From Corella eumyota (lineage: Eukaryota; Chordata; Ascidiacea; Phlebobranchia; Corellidae), in contig OY720102.1 in NCBI GenBank assembly GCA_963082875.1, positions 12,064,990 to 12,128,989 on the forward strand: a stretch of 64,000 nt of DNA. Direction: 5' to 3'. Of the stretch, positions 46,191 to 57,299 are shown piece by piece. The notes under the pieces were generated by a model. The model worked only from the letters and a program-made list of their open reading frames with translations, did not search any database and was not told the DNA's origin. The position numbers and the translations under genes are program-made. The first letter of the stretch is position 1. Every line of letters starts with the position of its first letter.

Positions 46191-48515
46191 TGTTGTGTTC
46201 CATGATTTGTGAATTTGTGTAGGTATGCCTATTGGTATGTTAAGTGGTGAAATGTGTGTGTAATTAGGGTTTATGTTTTGTGGTATATTCTGTGTTTTAA
46301 TATTGCGGTTAGTAATTAATGTATTTGTTTTGTTGTGATTGAGTGTAAGTCCAGATGCATGTTCGAATAATTGTAGTGTTTTAAAAGCTGAGTGTATTGA
46401 TTGAGGTGTGGACAGTGTGAGGGTTATGTCATCTGCATATGAAATTGTTTTGATAATATTTTGTCCTGTTATGTGTATTCCTTTAATTGTGTTATCTGCG
46501 TCTATTTGTTGTATAAGTGGTTCAATTGAAAGTGTGAATAGGTGTAAGCTTAGTGAGTCTCCTTGTCGAATTCCTTTTTTGATGTGTACTGGTGGAGTGA
46601 TATGTTTGTTAATGAGAATGTGTGATGTGGCGTCTGTATTGAGTGATTTAATAATGTTAATGAATGTGATTGGAAAGTTAAATTTGGCAAGTGTGTCTAG
46701 TAGGTATGTGTGGCTTATTGAATCAAATGCTTTTTTAAAATCTAGTGATATGATATGGTATTGTTTATGTCGTGTTGTGGATAAATTGTATATGTCCCTC
46801 AGCAACAAGCTTGCGCCTGCTGCTGATTTGTTTTGTTGTGCAAATTGTGTGTGTGATAGTAAGGTGTTAGTGATATTTTTCAGTCTGTTGGCCAAAATGC
46901 GAGTGAAAATTTTGATGTCAGTGTTTAGTAATGATATTGGTCTATAGTTTTCTAAAAGTGATTTTGATTTGTGTTTGTGTATTAATGTTATAGTGCCTGT
47001 TTTAAATTGTTGCGGTATGGTGCCTGTTGTTAAAAAATTGTTATATAGTTTGAGTAATGTATTTTGAAGTGTGTCTGAGTGTGTTTTGTAGAGTTCGTAT
47101 GATAGTCCGTCAGGCCCAGGTGTCTTTTGTGGTGAAAGTGATTTTATTGTGTTTAATAGTTCTGTTTTTGTAATGGGTGTTGTTAATGAGATTTGTTGTT
47201 TTGTGGTTAGTTGTGGTAATGTATTTGAGTGAAAAATGTGATTTGTGTCAGTGTATGTGTTGTTGTATAAGTTAGTGTAATATTGTTGTGTTATATTGAT
47301 CAATTGTTTTGTTGTAGAATATGGTAAGAAGTATTTGTTATAAAGTTCTGGTATTTGTGTTTGAGTAATGTGGGTTTTAATTTGTTTGTAAATGTATTTA
47401 TCAGGTGCATGTTTGTATTGGTTATTTAAAATGGTATTGAATATTTTTTGTTTTGTATGTTGTTTAATCTTTTTAGCCAAATTATTTTTTGATGTTTGAT
47501 ATGTTTTGTAATGTTGTGGTGTTGGGTTATGTTGTAAGTTTTCTTTTGCTGTGTTCATGTTATTGGTAAGTGTTTGTATGTTGTCAGTCTGTCTGTTTTT
47601 GATCAAAATTGAATGTTTTATGTTTAGGTGTTTGATATGTCTTTTAATATTATTCCAGTTTGTGTTTATGTTTTGTGTTGTGTTGTTCCAATGTGGTAAT
47701 TTATGTGCTAGTGTGTGTGAAAAGTCTGCATCGTGATAAGTGTTTGTGTTGTTTTTCCAAAATCCTTTTCCTTTTTTAATGATGTGTGTATTTGTGAGTG
47801 TAAATGTAAGTGTGACAATGTCATGGTCTGAAAGTGGAAATGGCTGTATTTTATGTTCAAGTGGTGTTATTTCTGGTGTAATGTATATTCTATCTAGTCT
47901 GGACTGCATGTTGTGTCCGGTGTATGTATATTGTTGTTTGTGAGGATGTAGTTTTCTAAATGAGTCATAAAGTCCGAAAAGTTGTTGAAATGTTTGTATT
48001 GATTTATTTTGTGTGTTATGTGTTAATGGAGGTGTTCTGTCAGTTTGTGTGTTTTCGATGTTATTATAGTCACCCGCCATTATGGTTGGGTAAGGTGATG
48101 AGGTGAGGTGTAGTATTGAGTTGAAAAATTTTATGTTATCAGTTGAATTTTGGTGTGATGAAACTGGTGCGTATATGTTTATTATATGAATTGTATGTGT
48201 ATGTGTGTTAATATCTAATGAAATTGTCCGTCCGTCTGTTGTGTAGTGTATGTTTGATGGTGTGATAGTTTTAGTGTTAAAAAGTATTGCAACTCCACCG
48301 CGTGCGTTTGAAAAGCAACTGGAAGAGTTGAAGAAAGATGGGCCATTTTTCCATTCGGATGCCCATATCGATTCTAATTGGGGTAGGGAATGGGTTTCTT
48401 GAAGCAGTATAATTGTACTTAAGGAGTTTGCTAAGTTATTAAATAAAGTTTGTCGTTTTATCATATTGCCAAGTCCGTTGCAATTGAGAGTTGTTATAGT
48501 TAAATATGACACCAT
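46053..48515 (-). CDS. L1/Tx1-type LINE ORF2: APE endonuclease and reverse transcriptase
   Basis: An 820-codon frame from the ATG at 48515. The apurinic-like endonuclease covers about 1-240: TLNCNGLG with Asn 11, LLQETH with Glu 40, AGDYNN with Asp 149, SRLDRIY, and SDHD at 229-232. RT runs about 455-760: TPGPDGLSYELYK, NYRPISLLN near 523, SLDFKKAFDSISH near 590, GIRQGDSLS at 648 and YADD at 693-696. It would nick target DNA and reverse-transcribe the LINE RNA. All catalytic motifs read through, but the frame leaves the family reading before the C-terminal knuckle, ending at 46053 in unrelated sequence. The start lies about 75 bp after the probable ORF1 end. Confidence 0.85.
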   Translation of the reverse strand: MVSYLTITTLNCNGLGNMIKRQTLFNNLANSLSTIILLQETHSLPQLESIWASEWKNGPSFFNSSSCFSNARGGVAILFNTKTITPSNIHYTTDGRTISLDINTHTHTIHIINIYAPVSSHQNSTDNIKFFNSILHLTSSPYPTIMAGDYNNIENTQTDRTPPLTHNTQNKSIQTFQQLFGLYDSFRKLHPHKQQYTYTGHNMQSRLDRIYITPEITPLEHKIQPFPLSDHDIVTLTFTLTNTHIIKKGKGFWKNNTNTYHDADFSHTLAHKLPHWNNTTQNINTNWNNIKRHIKHLNIKHSILIKNRQTDNIQTLTNNMNTAKENLQHNPTPQHYKTYQTSKNNLAKKIKQHTKQKIFNTILNNQYKHAPDKYIYKQIKTHITQTQIPELYNKYFLPYSTTKQLINITQQYYTNLYNNTYTDTNHIFHSNTLPQLTTKQQISLTTPITKTELLNTIKSLSPQKTPGPDGLSYELYKTHSDTLQNTLLKLYNNFLTTGTIPQQFKTGTITLIHKHKSKSLLENYRPISLLNTDIKIFTRILANRLKNITNTLLSHTQFAQQNKSAAGASLLLRDIYNLSTTRHKQYHIISLDFKKAFDSISHTYLLDTLAKFNFPITFINIIKSLNTDATSHILINKHITPPVHIKKGIRQGDSLSLHLFTLSIEPLIQQIDADNTIKGIHITGQNIIKTISYADDITLTLSTPQSIHSAFKTLQLFEHASGLTLNHNKTNTLITNRNIKTQNIPQNINPNYTHISPLNIPIGIPTQIHKSWNTTYNKNKTTAPHSSNGQHIPYTTTYHIKNKQHISYICTRKNTHKYHI

Positions 48516-48838
48516 TATTAAACAAATATTTTACAGGAAAAATTAGAAAAAGTAAATAAATTTGATTGTTAATTAGTTTTGATAGTTTGTTTAAAGGTTT
48601 GTATTATTTGTTTCTGAAAGATTGTATATTATTTTACCTGCGGACGGGTAAGTATAGTTTATATCTTCTGAATTTTCCATCGATGTTTCCAATGGATATA
48701 CTTCTTCTTCATCGGAGGTGTTTATGACATATGGGATTGATTTGTGGGTGATGTGGGCTGGTGTCTGTTGTCTACTGCTGGGTTTATTTTGGATTGAAGT
48801 GTTTCTTTGTGGCGTGTATGTTTCATTTTGATTTTTTA

Positions 48839-49786
48839 TTATTGGCCGTGGCGGGGAAAATATGCTAGGTTTCTTCTCTTGATGGTCCTTCGGGGTTTCG
48901 GTTTCATTATCTTTGTTTGTTTGTGGCGAATTTTGTTGCTGTTCTTTTGGTATGTTTTTTTTGTTTTTTCTTGTTGTTTATCCGGTTCGTTTATGTTTTT
49001 TGCTTGTTGTCCGGGATGGTAAACAGGAAAATAATAGTTTCCGTATATTAATTGTTTGGGTACTGTTACTTGACGAATGTTTTCTTCCTTTACAAAGTAA
49101 TATCGTTTTCCGTTTTTTACTCCAAATTTGTCTTTAATATGAATTGATCTTGTAACTTCAAGCTGAAGTTGTTTTATTTTTTCAATGATAATATTGTCAG
49201 GAAATTTGGAGGGTACGTTTGAAAAAATAATTGGGATGTCTTCTTCCACCCATTTTCTAGTATATACTAGATCTTTCCATTTTTTATTTAAATATTGATC
49301 TTTTAGAATTTCTACAATTTCTTTTGTTTTTTCTACTGAACTCATGGTTATTACGCATAAGCCAGAGAATTTGCAGAATATTGATTCATAATCTGATGGC
49401 ACAAATTTAAGATTTTTCAAAAGGCGGCCAAAAGCGTCTTCTCTGGTAATTCTAGGCGAAAAACGCAACATGACGTCACATTCATGTATTTTCAAATCTA
49501 TGTTTCTAGGTTTGATGGTTTTGCCTGTAACTACTTTGGCAAAAGAAGGCTGTCCAGTCACGTGACTTGGAAGGTCACGCGCCGCATCGCTGTTTCTTTG
49601 CCATTTTTGGTTTGTCGTGTTGGAGAGCACATCTTGTGTAGTTGGGTTGCTGTTACTGTTTTTCTTATGTTCTACCAATGTAAAACTTTCGTCTTCATTG
49701 TTTGTGCGCTTTGGCGAGGTCGTTTGAGCAGTAGGTGATATTTTTCTTTTATTATGTATATTTGTTTCCATAGCCGAATTTTTCAT
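48839..49786 (-). CDS. L1/Tx1-type LINE ORF1 (RNA-binding-type protein)
   Basis: The open frame extends upstream into satellite, but the first sensible ATG is at 49786 (MKNSAMETN), giving 315 residues. It has a polar, Ser/Thr/Asn-rich N-terminus, then two alpha/beta stretches around CDVMLRFSPRITREDAF and IPIIFSNVPSKFPDN that resemble RRM-like folds of LINE ORF1 proteins (inference), then a very basic tail. I see no CCHC knuckle. The frame stops at 48839. In the next frame, coding-like sequence with an acidic run (SDEEEVY) continues to about 48591, which suggests one missing base in the G4 run at 48892-48895 (+ strand). No enzymatic role; it would coat the LINE RNA. Confidence 0.7.
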   Translation of the reverse strand: MKNSAMETNIHNKRKISPTAQTTSPKRTNNEDESFTLVEHKKNSNSNPTTQDVLSNTTNQKWQRNSDAARDLPSHVTGQPSFAKVVTGKTIKPRNIDLKIHECDVMLRFSPRITREDAFGRLLKNLKFVPSDYESIFCKFSGLCVITMSSVEKTKEIVEILKDQYLNKKWKDLVYTRKWVEEDIPIIFSNVPSKFPDNIIIEKIKQLQLEVTRSIHIKDKFGVKNGKRYYFVKEENIRQVTVPKQLIYGNYYFPVYHPGQQAKNINEPDKQQEKTKKTYQKNSNKIRHKQTKIMKPKPRRTIKRRNLAYFPRHGQ

Positions 49787-49948
49787 TTTGATTGGTATAG
49801 TTATTTTGGGCGTTAAAAAAGGCCTTATCAAAAAAAAATAACTACACCAATCTCTACTAAACTGTCTTGTACTTTGCTGTCCCAACCCTAAAGGGCGACG
49901 TTTACTAATTGTAATACTAGTTTCTTGCTGGTATGAAGCATAAGTCAC

Positions 49949-51127
49949 CAAGAACGGGTAACTTACCTTATTCAAATAGAATGCCCGAACATGCCGGTCG
50001 ACAAAACCAGTCTAAACGATCGAGCAAGGCGCTTGTCGCGTAAAGAATTTAAAGCGAAATGCAGGAGAAAACGACGCACGTTTTTACGACCCCCTAACAG
50101 CACAGGCCATGCGCTTACAACGATCGCACATTTCGCGATATTTTATGTACACGAACTTGTACCAAATTCTTATGCGACTAGTTTTGATTAAAAAAAACTC
50201 CGTTTCAAGAACGGGTAACTTACCTTATTCAAATAGAATGCCCGAACATGCCGGTCGACAAAACCAGTCTAAACGACCGAGCAAGGCGCTTGTCGCGTAA
50301 AGAATTTAAAGCGAAATGCAGGAGAAAACGACGCACGTTTTTACGACCACCTAACAGCACGGGCCATGCGCTTACAACGATCGCACATTTCGCGATATTT
50401 TATGTACACGCACTTGTACCAATTTCTTATGCGACTAGTTTTGATTAAAAAAAACTCCGTTTCAAGAACGGGTAACTTACCTTATTCAAATAGAATGCCC
50501 GAACATGCCGGTCGACAAAACCAGTCTAAACGACCGAGCAAGGCGCTTGTCGCGTAAAGAATTTAAAGCGAAATGCAGGAGAAAACGACGCACGTTTTTA
50601 CGACCACCTAACAGCACGGGCCATGCGCTTACAACGATCGCACATTTCGCGATATTTTATGTACGTGCACTTGTACCAATTCTTATGCGACTAGTTTTGA
50701 TTAAAAAAAACTTTGTTTCAAGAACGGGTAACTTACCTTATTCAAATAGAATGCCCGAACATGCCGCTCGACAAATCCAGTCTAAACGACCGAGCAAGGC
50801 GCTTGTCGCGTAAAGAATTTAAAACGAAATGCAGGAGAAAACGACGCACGTTTTTACGACCACCTAACAGCACGGGCCATGCGCTTACAACGATCGCACA
50901 TTTCGCGATATTTTATGTACACGCACTTGTACCAATTTCTTATGCGACTAGTTTTGATTAAAAAAAACTCCGTTTCAAGAACGGGTAACTTACCTTATTC
51001 AAATAGAATGCCCGAACATGCCGGGCGACAAAACCAGTCTAAACGACCGAGCAAGGCGCTTGTCGCGTAAAGAATTTAAAGCGAAATGCAGGAGAAAACG
51101 ACGCACGTTTTTACGACCACCTAACAG
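49949..51127 (+). repeat. 257-bp satellite array A12b (5 units)
   Basis: Continues array A12a after the LINE. It opens mid-unit at CAAGAACGGG and then has order E-H-R-H-T. Private changes include AACTTTGTTTC near 50710 and TTTAAAACG near 50820. Confidence 0.95.
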
Positions 51128-51494
51128 TACGAACCTTGTGCTTACAAGGCTCGCCCATTTCGCGATTCAAATTTGCAAAGTAGAGCCAGGCAACTTTATA
51201 ATTAGCAACATTTGTGTTTAGTGTGTAAAAAGGCGTCGACACAAGCTAACGGCGGCCTCCTGTGGCGCACAGGTCGCCGTTAATTAATTACTGCGGCGAT
51301 AATTAGGGTGGCTGTGAACAGATACCCCGCCTCGAAAAACCGTCAACCTGCACACGGGGTGCGAAGCAACTATTGGAATAAAATGAATTAGCCAATAGCG
51401 GCCGCGAACAGAATGACAGACCGCGCGAATTCGATCGGATTCCGCCATTTTTGGGCATCGCTTCTCGGCCCCTAGGGCTAAGATCAAGTGTAGT

Positions 51495-51514
51495 ATCGCT
51501 TCTCGGCCCCTAGG
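51495..51514 (+). other. Extra copy of U2 nt 1-20 carried at the LINE 5' end
   Basis: ATCGCTTCTCGGCCCCTAGG directly follows the target's own GTGTAGT and directly precedes the LINE start ACACGAAAAG. The same fusion, U2 nt 1-20 then LINE, is what exists at 31010-31040. It reads as reverse-transcribed 5' RNA sequence, that is, an element transcript that began at U2 +1. Confidence 0.9.
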
Positions 51515-52746
51515 ACACGAAAAGAAAAAGACTATCTCTCTCTCTCTCATTTGAAGAAAACATCACGAACAGTATTGTACGCAACACCACTACTCTCGTC
51601 CACGTGGGAAGAACTTCCGGGCAAGTGAATTGCTCTGCAAAAATAACATCAAATTTCCAGGCAGGCGAACTGCTCTATACTTGCGGGATTTTGGATTTCC
51701 GGGCAAGCGAATTGCTCTAAAAACCAATTTATATAAAGGAAATCCAAACCAACACCGGAAATTCTTCTTACAACTGCCACGTGGACAAAGAAGACATACC
51801 ATACCATCGTAAAAAGTGAGTGGTGTTGCTAATTTACATTGAGAGAGTTTTCTTGGGGTCGTGTTTGGCGAAGTTTTTAAAATTTTATTTTCCATTTTAA
51901 ATTTTTAATTAAACGGCAAATTTAAAATCGGTTTGCGGACTGGCCGCATCAAATATTTTAAGATTCTGCATATAATCGTGGTGTTTTTATTCGATTTTGG
52001 AGTGTTGGGGCCGTGTTTGTTTTATTTTGGTGCTGGATTTGTTCCAAATTGTGCTCGTTCCGCTTGACCCATTTAATTTCGTACAGCGTGAAATTTTTCG
52101 GTAAATTTCCACTGTGACGTGGCGTCAGTGAAGCGCACATCAGTTCTCTTTTACAACGTAAAACGTGCGTCGCCTTTTTTTGCGCGGTGCTCCTTTTTGG
52201 CGGTCTTGTTTTGGTTAAAATCGGATTTGACTTTGTTTTGTGCCTGTTAATGTTTAACTGTTAAAAGTTGACGTTCTTCCAGCTTTATTTTAATTTTTAC
52301 TTTTGATAATACCGGTGTTTTATTTATTTGCTCCGCACAGTTAACAGTGGTTCTGTTCCGCTTCGTTCACTCACAGTTTGGGCGTATTGGTTTTTCTTGA
52401 TTGTGACGTGAGGCAAGTGAAGCGTGAATCAGCTGTTGTCGCTCTCCTTTTTTATAACAGTGCAAGCATTGTATTATTAAACGTCTACCCTAATATTTTA
52501 GATTTAATGCTTTAAAAATATTTTTATTTGTTTTTACTACAACGTTGCCTTAATATACCTTATTCAATAATATTCTGTTTTTTGTTTTGTGAAGTAAAAA
52601 TTGGACCTTTGTGTATAAAGTACAAAAGACCACAAACAGTAGTTTCTTATTTTTATTGACCATTTTACACTGTTACTGTTTTTTACTATTAATATTACCT
52701 CTTGTTTGCCAACAATTACTGCCTCTATTTTATTGTATTTTTAGAT

Positions 52747-54456
52747 ATGGCCTTGCCGAAACCTGCTGGGGATGCCAACGACAGAATTACCGTCTGGTAT
52801 AGTGGCGTTGGGGCGACCAGGTTTGCTTGTCCAGTGTCGAGTTGTGCTGCACCACAGACTACGTTGCAGTCCTTAAAAAGACATCTTACCAGCTGTCATG
52901 GCTGGAAGGGCTGTAACGTACCTGTGCATGCCGTTTGCAATAAATGCAAATTGACATTCACAGGGCCCACTCTTAGATCGGTGCAGCGTCACTACTCGTC
53001 GTGCGCCGCTCCACTGGCTTGCTCTCCTCAAGTCCCTATTAAACCCTTCTTATGTCCAACGTGTGCGTCCAGGTGGTTAACTGTGAAATCAGCACGTAGA
53101 CATTACCATCAAGCCCATCCTGGTGCGCCATCTCTTCCTTATTCGGCTTTTGCTCCTGGCAGTGCAGGGAAATCTATGCTCTGCCAGAAGCAGGCCGTCG
53201 CGGGGGGAGAAGCCATAGCCGCTGTTCGATTAACCTACGGCGGCATTAATACCAGCTATGCATGCCACTACAGCGACTGTGTAAAACACCAGAATGGGTT
53301 CGGAAGAGTGCGAGCACTTGTCCAACATCTTAAGACTGTCCATAATTACAAAAATGTCAAACTTGACGTAACATGCAACAGATGTCACTGCATGGTGGAC
53401 CAGGGCACGAGTTCAATATTGAAAGCAGCACAGCATTGGAGAAGTTGTGGTAGGAATGAGGACTCTCCGGCTCCTACTCGACCTCAAGGAGCCGAGGGCA
53501 GAGGGAGAATTTCAAAAATAACAAAAATTAACAAATTTTTCTCTCCTCTGTCGTCCGCACCACTTCAGCCATCTTCTTCAATGCTGTCGCCAATTGAACC
53601 CCATATCATTCTATCTCCGATCCCCATGCAGTGCTCGTTGACACCATCGTTTATGGACAGTCTTAGCCCGAATCACATGAGTTTATCCCCACCAAAATTA
53701 CAGCCATTGGTTTTGCCCCCGCCATCTTCACCGGGTAAGTATCTAACACCGCCACCAAAACTAACTTATGCCCAGGTAGTGAAGTTACCGTTACTATCAA
53801 AGTCACTTCCAAATATGACTTTTTATAATACAAATTTTCCCGAAGATATGTATATGAACATCTCAAGCATATCTTCCCTAAATAATTCGGTCACATGTCA
53901 AAATTCAGTTGTAACGGTAACTTCCCTACAGGAAGCACCACTTATACCAAAACCTCTTGAAAACAACGCCCAAACCCAGATTACTCACCAGCCCATTCCA
54001 TTGACATTGCCTCCTGTTGTCCAAAGTGTCTTTGGCTCCGCTGCGGAATGCTTGGCCGAGTGTGGCCCCGCGCTGAGTGACATCATTCTCAGTTGCGAGT
54101 CTTCATTCGACTTTGTTCGGTTCTGCACTGAGCTTGAGGCATGGACTCAGGCCGTCTCTGGTTCTGTAAGTCGGCGTAAACCCGCCCCCCATTACAATCG
54201 TGGCGCCAAAATCCGCTCGGTCTGTAACAGGGTGTCGGGGCGTAGACCAAAACGAAAGAATGGTCTACGCGAGGCCTTCTGGAGGGACCAGAGGGGGACC
54301 GTCAGAAAATTAACGGAGGGCAAGGGCGCTGACTTAAGATGCCGTATTGATTTAGCTATTCTGGAGGAGCGCTTCAGCTCCGATCTTAAGTCGGCGCCCG
54401 GTGAATGTAATCGACTCCCCCCCTGGATGGACGCTCAGCTGCTTAACTTGAGATAG
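52747..54456 (+). pseudogene. LINE ORF copy 2, N-terminal part (zinc fingers) ending at a nonsense codon
   Basis: 569 codons corresponding to the five-finger region and linker, ending at TAG (54454-54456) where copy 1 has GAG (Glu 570). The stop lies just before the RT, so any product would be a zinc-finger protein without RT or nuclease. Such a protein could in principle bind U2 DNA without cutting; that is speculation. Confidence 0.85.
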
Positions 54457-56904
54457 TCTTCGGATGCCCAGGGCTCTGACGGTGGGGCTAGTATTTCGGC
54501 GTTGGAGGTAGAGTCGGTCCTCCAAACTCTTAACACCGCTTCTGCTCCTGGGTCGGACCGCCTTTCTTATGGGTTCTGGAAGAGGCTAGATCCCAAGGGC
54601 AAGCTCTTGGCTAGACTTTTCGAGACCTGTAGAATCGCGCGCTCGGTTCCGGAGCAGTGGCGGTCCTCGAGTGTTACCCTTATTGTTAAAAATGCTGAGG
54701 GTGACCTTAAGGACGTTTCGAACTGGAGACCGATTTCTATCTGCAGAACCATTTATAAGATTTACGCCGCAGTGCTAGCTCGCCGTCTACAGCGCTGGGC
54801 TGCAAATTGTGGTGCGCTCTCGTCCGAGCAGAAGGGTTTTCGTCCAATGGAGGGGACGTTTGAACACGTATTCATGCTTGATGCTGCGCAGGCTGATTCT
54901 AAGGCTTCCAACCAGAGTTTATATACCATCTGGTTGGACCTTAAGAACGCCTTTGGCAGTATTCATCATGACTGTATTCCTGCGGTCCTTAACAGATTTG
55001 GAGCGCCTCGGTACCTGGTCGAGGTCATAACGGACATCTACTCCCGTAATGTCTGTCGCATCCGAGGATCCTCGGGCGTTACGGGTGAGATTCCAGTTGG
55101 GAGGGGAGTCCGCCAGGGCTGCCCTTTGTCCGGTCTGATATTCGACCTGGTGGCTGAGGTACTTATTCGTGGGGTCAAGTCTGTTGGTTCTGCGGGGTAC
55201 AGGTTTTCGTCAGCTCCAGAAGTTAGGCCACAGATTTTGGCTTATGCTGACGATGCTTGCCTGATTTCGTCTAACCGCGATCAGGCTCAAAGTCAGCTTC
55301 AAGTCTGTGAAGAGTTTGCTCAATGGGCTGCTCTGAAGTTTAACCCCCGCAAGTGCCGAGCGATGACCTGGAAGCTTGTGGGCCGCCGGCGGGTGAGAGA
55401 CCCGGATCCCTTTCTCTTATCGGGAGAGGAGATTCGGGTTCTCGAGCCATGCGAGGTTTACAAGTATTTGGGAATTCGCTCGGGTTACGGGGCGGGGTCG
55501 CGGGCTTCAGAGTGTGTCCTGGAGGATACTCTTAGCCGGGTGGAGAAGCTTTTTAGATCAAAGCTAACTCCCCACCAAAAACTTCTGGCGCTCAAGAGGT
55601 TTGTGCTTCCTCGAGTCGGGTTCACCCTAAGAATGCGCCAGTTTCCAAAAGCAAAATTGCATCGATTCGACCAGCAAGTCCGGCATTGCGTCAGGATTGC
55701 CTTTGGGTTGCCAAAGCGGGCGGCATCAGCATTTTTTTATACACCAATGGGATGCGGGGGTTTGGGTATAACATCAATCGCAACTGATGGCGACATCATG
55801 GCCACCACGCAGGCCTTTAAAATGCTGACCTCGCCCGATCCTGACGTGGCTGCCGTTGCACTTGCGCAGGTGAAATTGCTTTCTGGTAATCTGGCGCGAT
55901 CTGCGGATGTGAACCTAGAGCAGTGTGCCTCTTTCCTGAGTGGGGGGCCTGTTTGCGGTAGATCTGACAAATCTGGTGCGGGCATGGGTCGCGGCTTGTT
56001 TGCATATGTTCGCAAGGCGTCGCCCAGGCTTCGCACTAGATTTCTTGTCTCCGCTGACGGCCAGCTTTGCGTTGAGGTGAACGGGTCAAAATTAACAAAC
56101 AAAAATAGAAAAATACTTACTCGTTCCCTTCACCAAGCCCAGAACACCCTCTGGAAAGAGCAGTGGGCGGCCCTTCCTGATGCTGGAAAGACCGTAACCG
56201 CCCACTCAGCATACTCCCACTCGAACCACTGGGTCAAAAATCCGGCATTACTTCCGACTCATGTATACTCATTCGGCATCAAGGCTCGCCAAAACCTTCT
56301 TCCAGTTAAAAAAGTGCGAGCTCGGTTTCACAAACCACCTGAGGGAATCAAATGCTGCCGCTGCGGACGTGAGGAGGAGACCCTCCCTCATGTCCTTAAC
56401 AACTGCAAACCAGTCATGCCCGCTATCCGAGAAAGGCATGACTCCATCATGAGGGAGGTACTACGCCACATACCAGCTGGGAGGTTTTCCAAGATTTCGG
56501 TGGACGCTGTCTGTGAGGAGCACGCGGCGGTCTCTGGCAGCAATCTCCGGCCCGACCTGATATTAAGGGGGAGGGGCGGAATTGTTGTCATTGACTTTGC
56601 CTGCCCTTTTGACAACGGACCCGATGCCCTTGCCGCAGCTAACGACCGGAAGCACGTCAAATATTCAAACCTTGTGCGCAACATCTCCATGGCTACCGGG
56701 CAGCCAGTCAAATTTCACTCCTTTATAATTGGGTCGCTCGGTAGTTACGCTCAGGGCAACAACTTGACCCTGAGCTCCATGGGGATTTCCGGTCGGGAGC
56801 AAGCCGAAGTTGCGAAAAATGTATGCACTTTGGCTATCAAGGGTAGCCAACAAGTCTGGCAATCTTGGTGTCGGGGCATCTCCGAGGCAATAAACAGAAA
56901 TTAA
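54457..56904 (+). pseudogene. LINE ORF copy 2, RT and endonuclease part downstream of the nonsense codon
   Basis: The frame stays open to the natural stop, with YADD, the CCHC knuckle, RPD and the second Asp all present. No ATG opens this part at its head; the first start-like codon is a TTG near 54502. Separate translation is therefore unlikely. Only one disabling change is visible, so inactivation is recent. Confidence 0.85.
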
Positions 56905-57299
56905 TCGATCCTGTTTTACGTGGCCTTGCCCTTTGAACAATTTAAACAATCAATTTTTTTTTTTTTTTTCCTTTTGCTCACCTTAACAAGGACAAGGCTA
57001 CAACGCCTCGAAGAACTCAATGCGAGCAGCACCTTGCCGCACTTAACTTGTTAAACACTATGCAGATTTTTCTTTTAGTTTTTTGTTTTGTAATTTTATA
57101 ACTGATCGCACTTATATCGCACTTTTTGTAATGTTTATTTCTTTTATTATATACTCGCAAAAATCCCTCAATTAAAAACCTAAATAATTTTATCACCCCC
57201 AGTAGGGGAGGCCCTTTTACGAAAATAATTATTTTTCTCAGAAAAATTATTGTTGGCAAACTTCTTTTATTGCAAATAAAACAAAGGTTCAGTAAAAAG
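56905..57299 (+). other. 3' UTR of the LINE, copy 2
   Basis: Same sequence as the copy 1 tail except a T-run near 56955 that is about 6 bases longer and ACAAAGG for ACGAAGG near the end. It ends in AGTAAAAAG at TCTGTTCTTC of U2. Confidence 0.75.

Larger units (their letters stand above)
44207..49948 (-). mobile_element. L1/Tx1-type LINE inserted in the satellite (about 5.7 kb)
   Basis: A two-ORF non-LTR retrotransposon on the minus strand. Its 5' end is near 49948 and its 3' end at 44207, with a short AAATA-repeat tail (TTATTTTATTTTATTTGC on the + strand). ORF1 is at 49786-48839 or longer, and ORF2 from 48515 to about 45163. The flanking satellite reads CTCC on one side and CAAGAACGGG on the other, so about 4 bp (GTTT) of target is missing and there is no target-site duplication. 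Base composition is strongly AT-biased, and ORF2 is rich in Thr, Asn, Ile and His codons, unlike the U2 cassettes. The ORF2 domains fit the L1/Tx1 group; exact clade not determined. Confidence 0.85.
51515..57299 (+). mobile_element. Utopia-like U2-specific LINE, copy 2 (full length, ORF interrupted)
   Basis: 5,785 bp, same layout as copy 1: 5' UTR 51515-52746, ORF region 52747-56904, 3' UTR 56905-57299. It is 6 bp longer, mostly from a longer T-run near 56955. The 3' junction with U2 is identical. Besides the stop, coding differences seen include C to W near the start, S to L in the third finger, A to T, A to S, R to H and V to I. Confidence 0.88.

Noticed and set aside
46408-46947. 179-codon + strand frame opposite the L1/Tx1-type ORF2
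   Set aside because: It is the antisense shadow of the RT domain and has no independent support.
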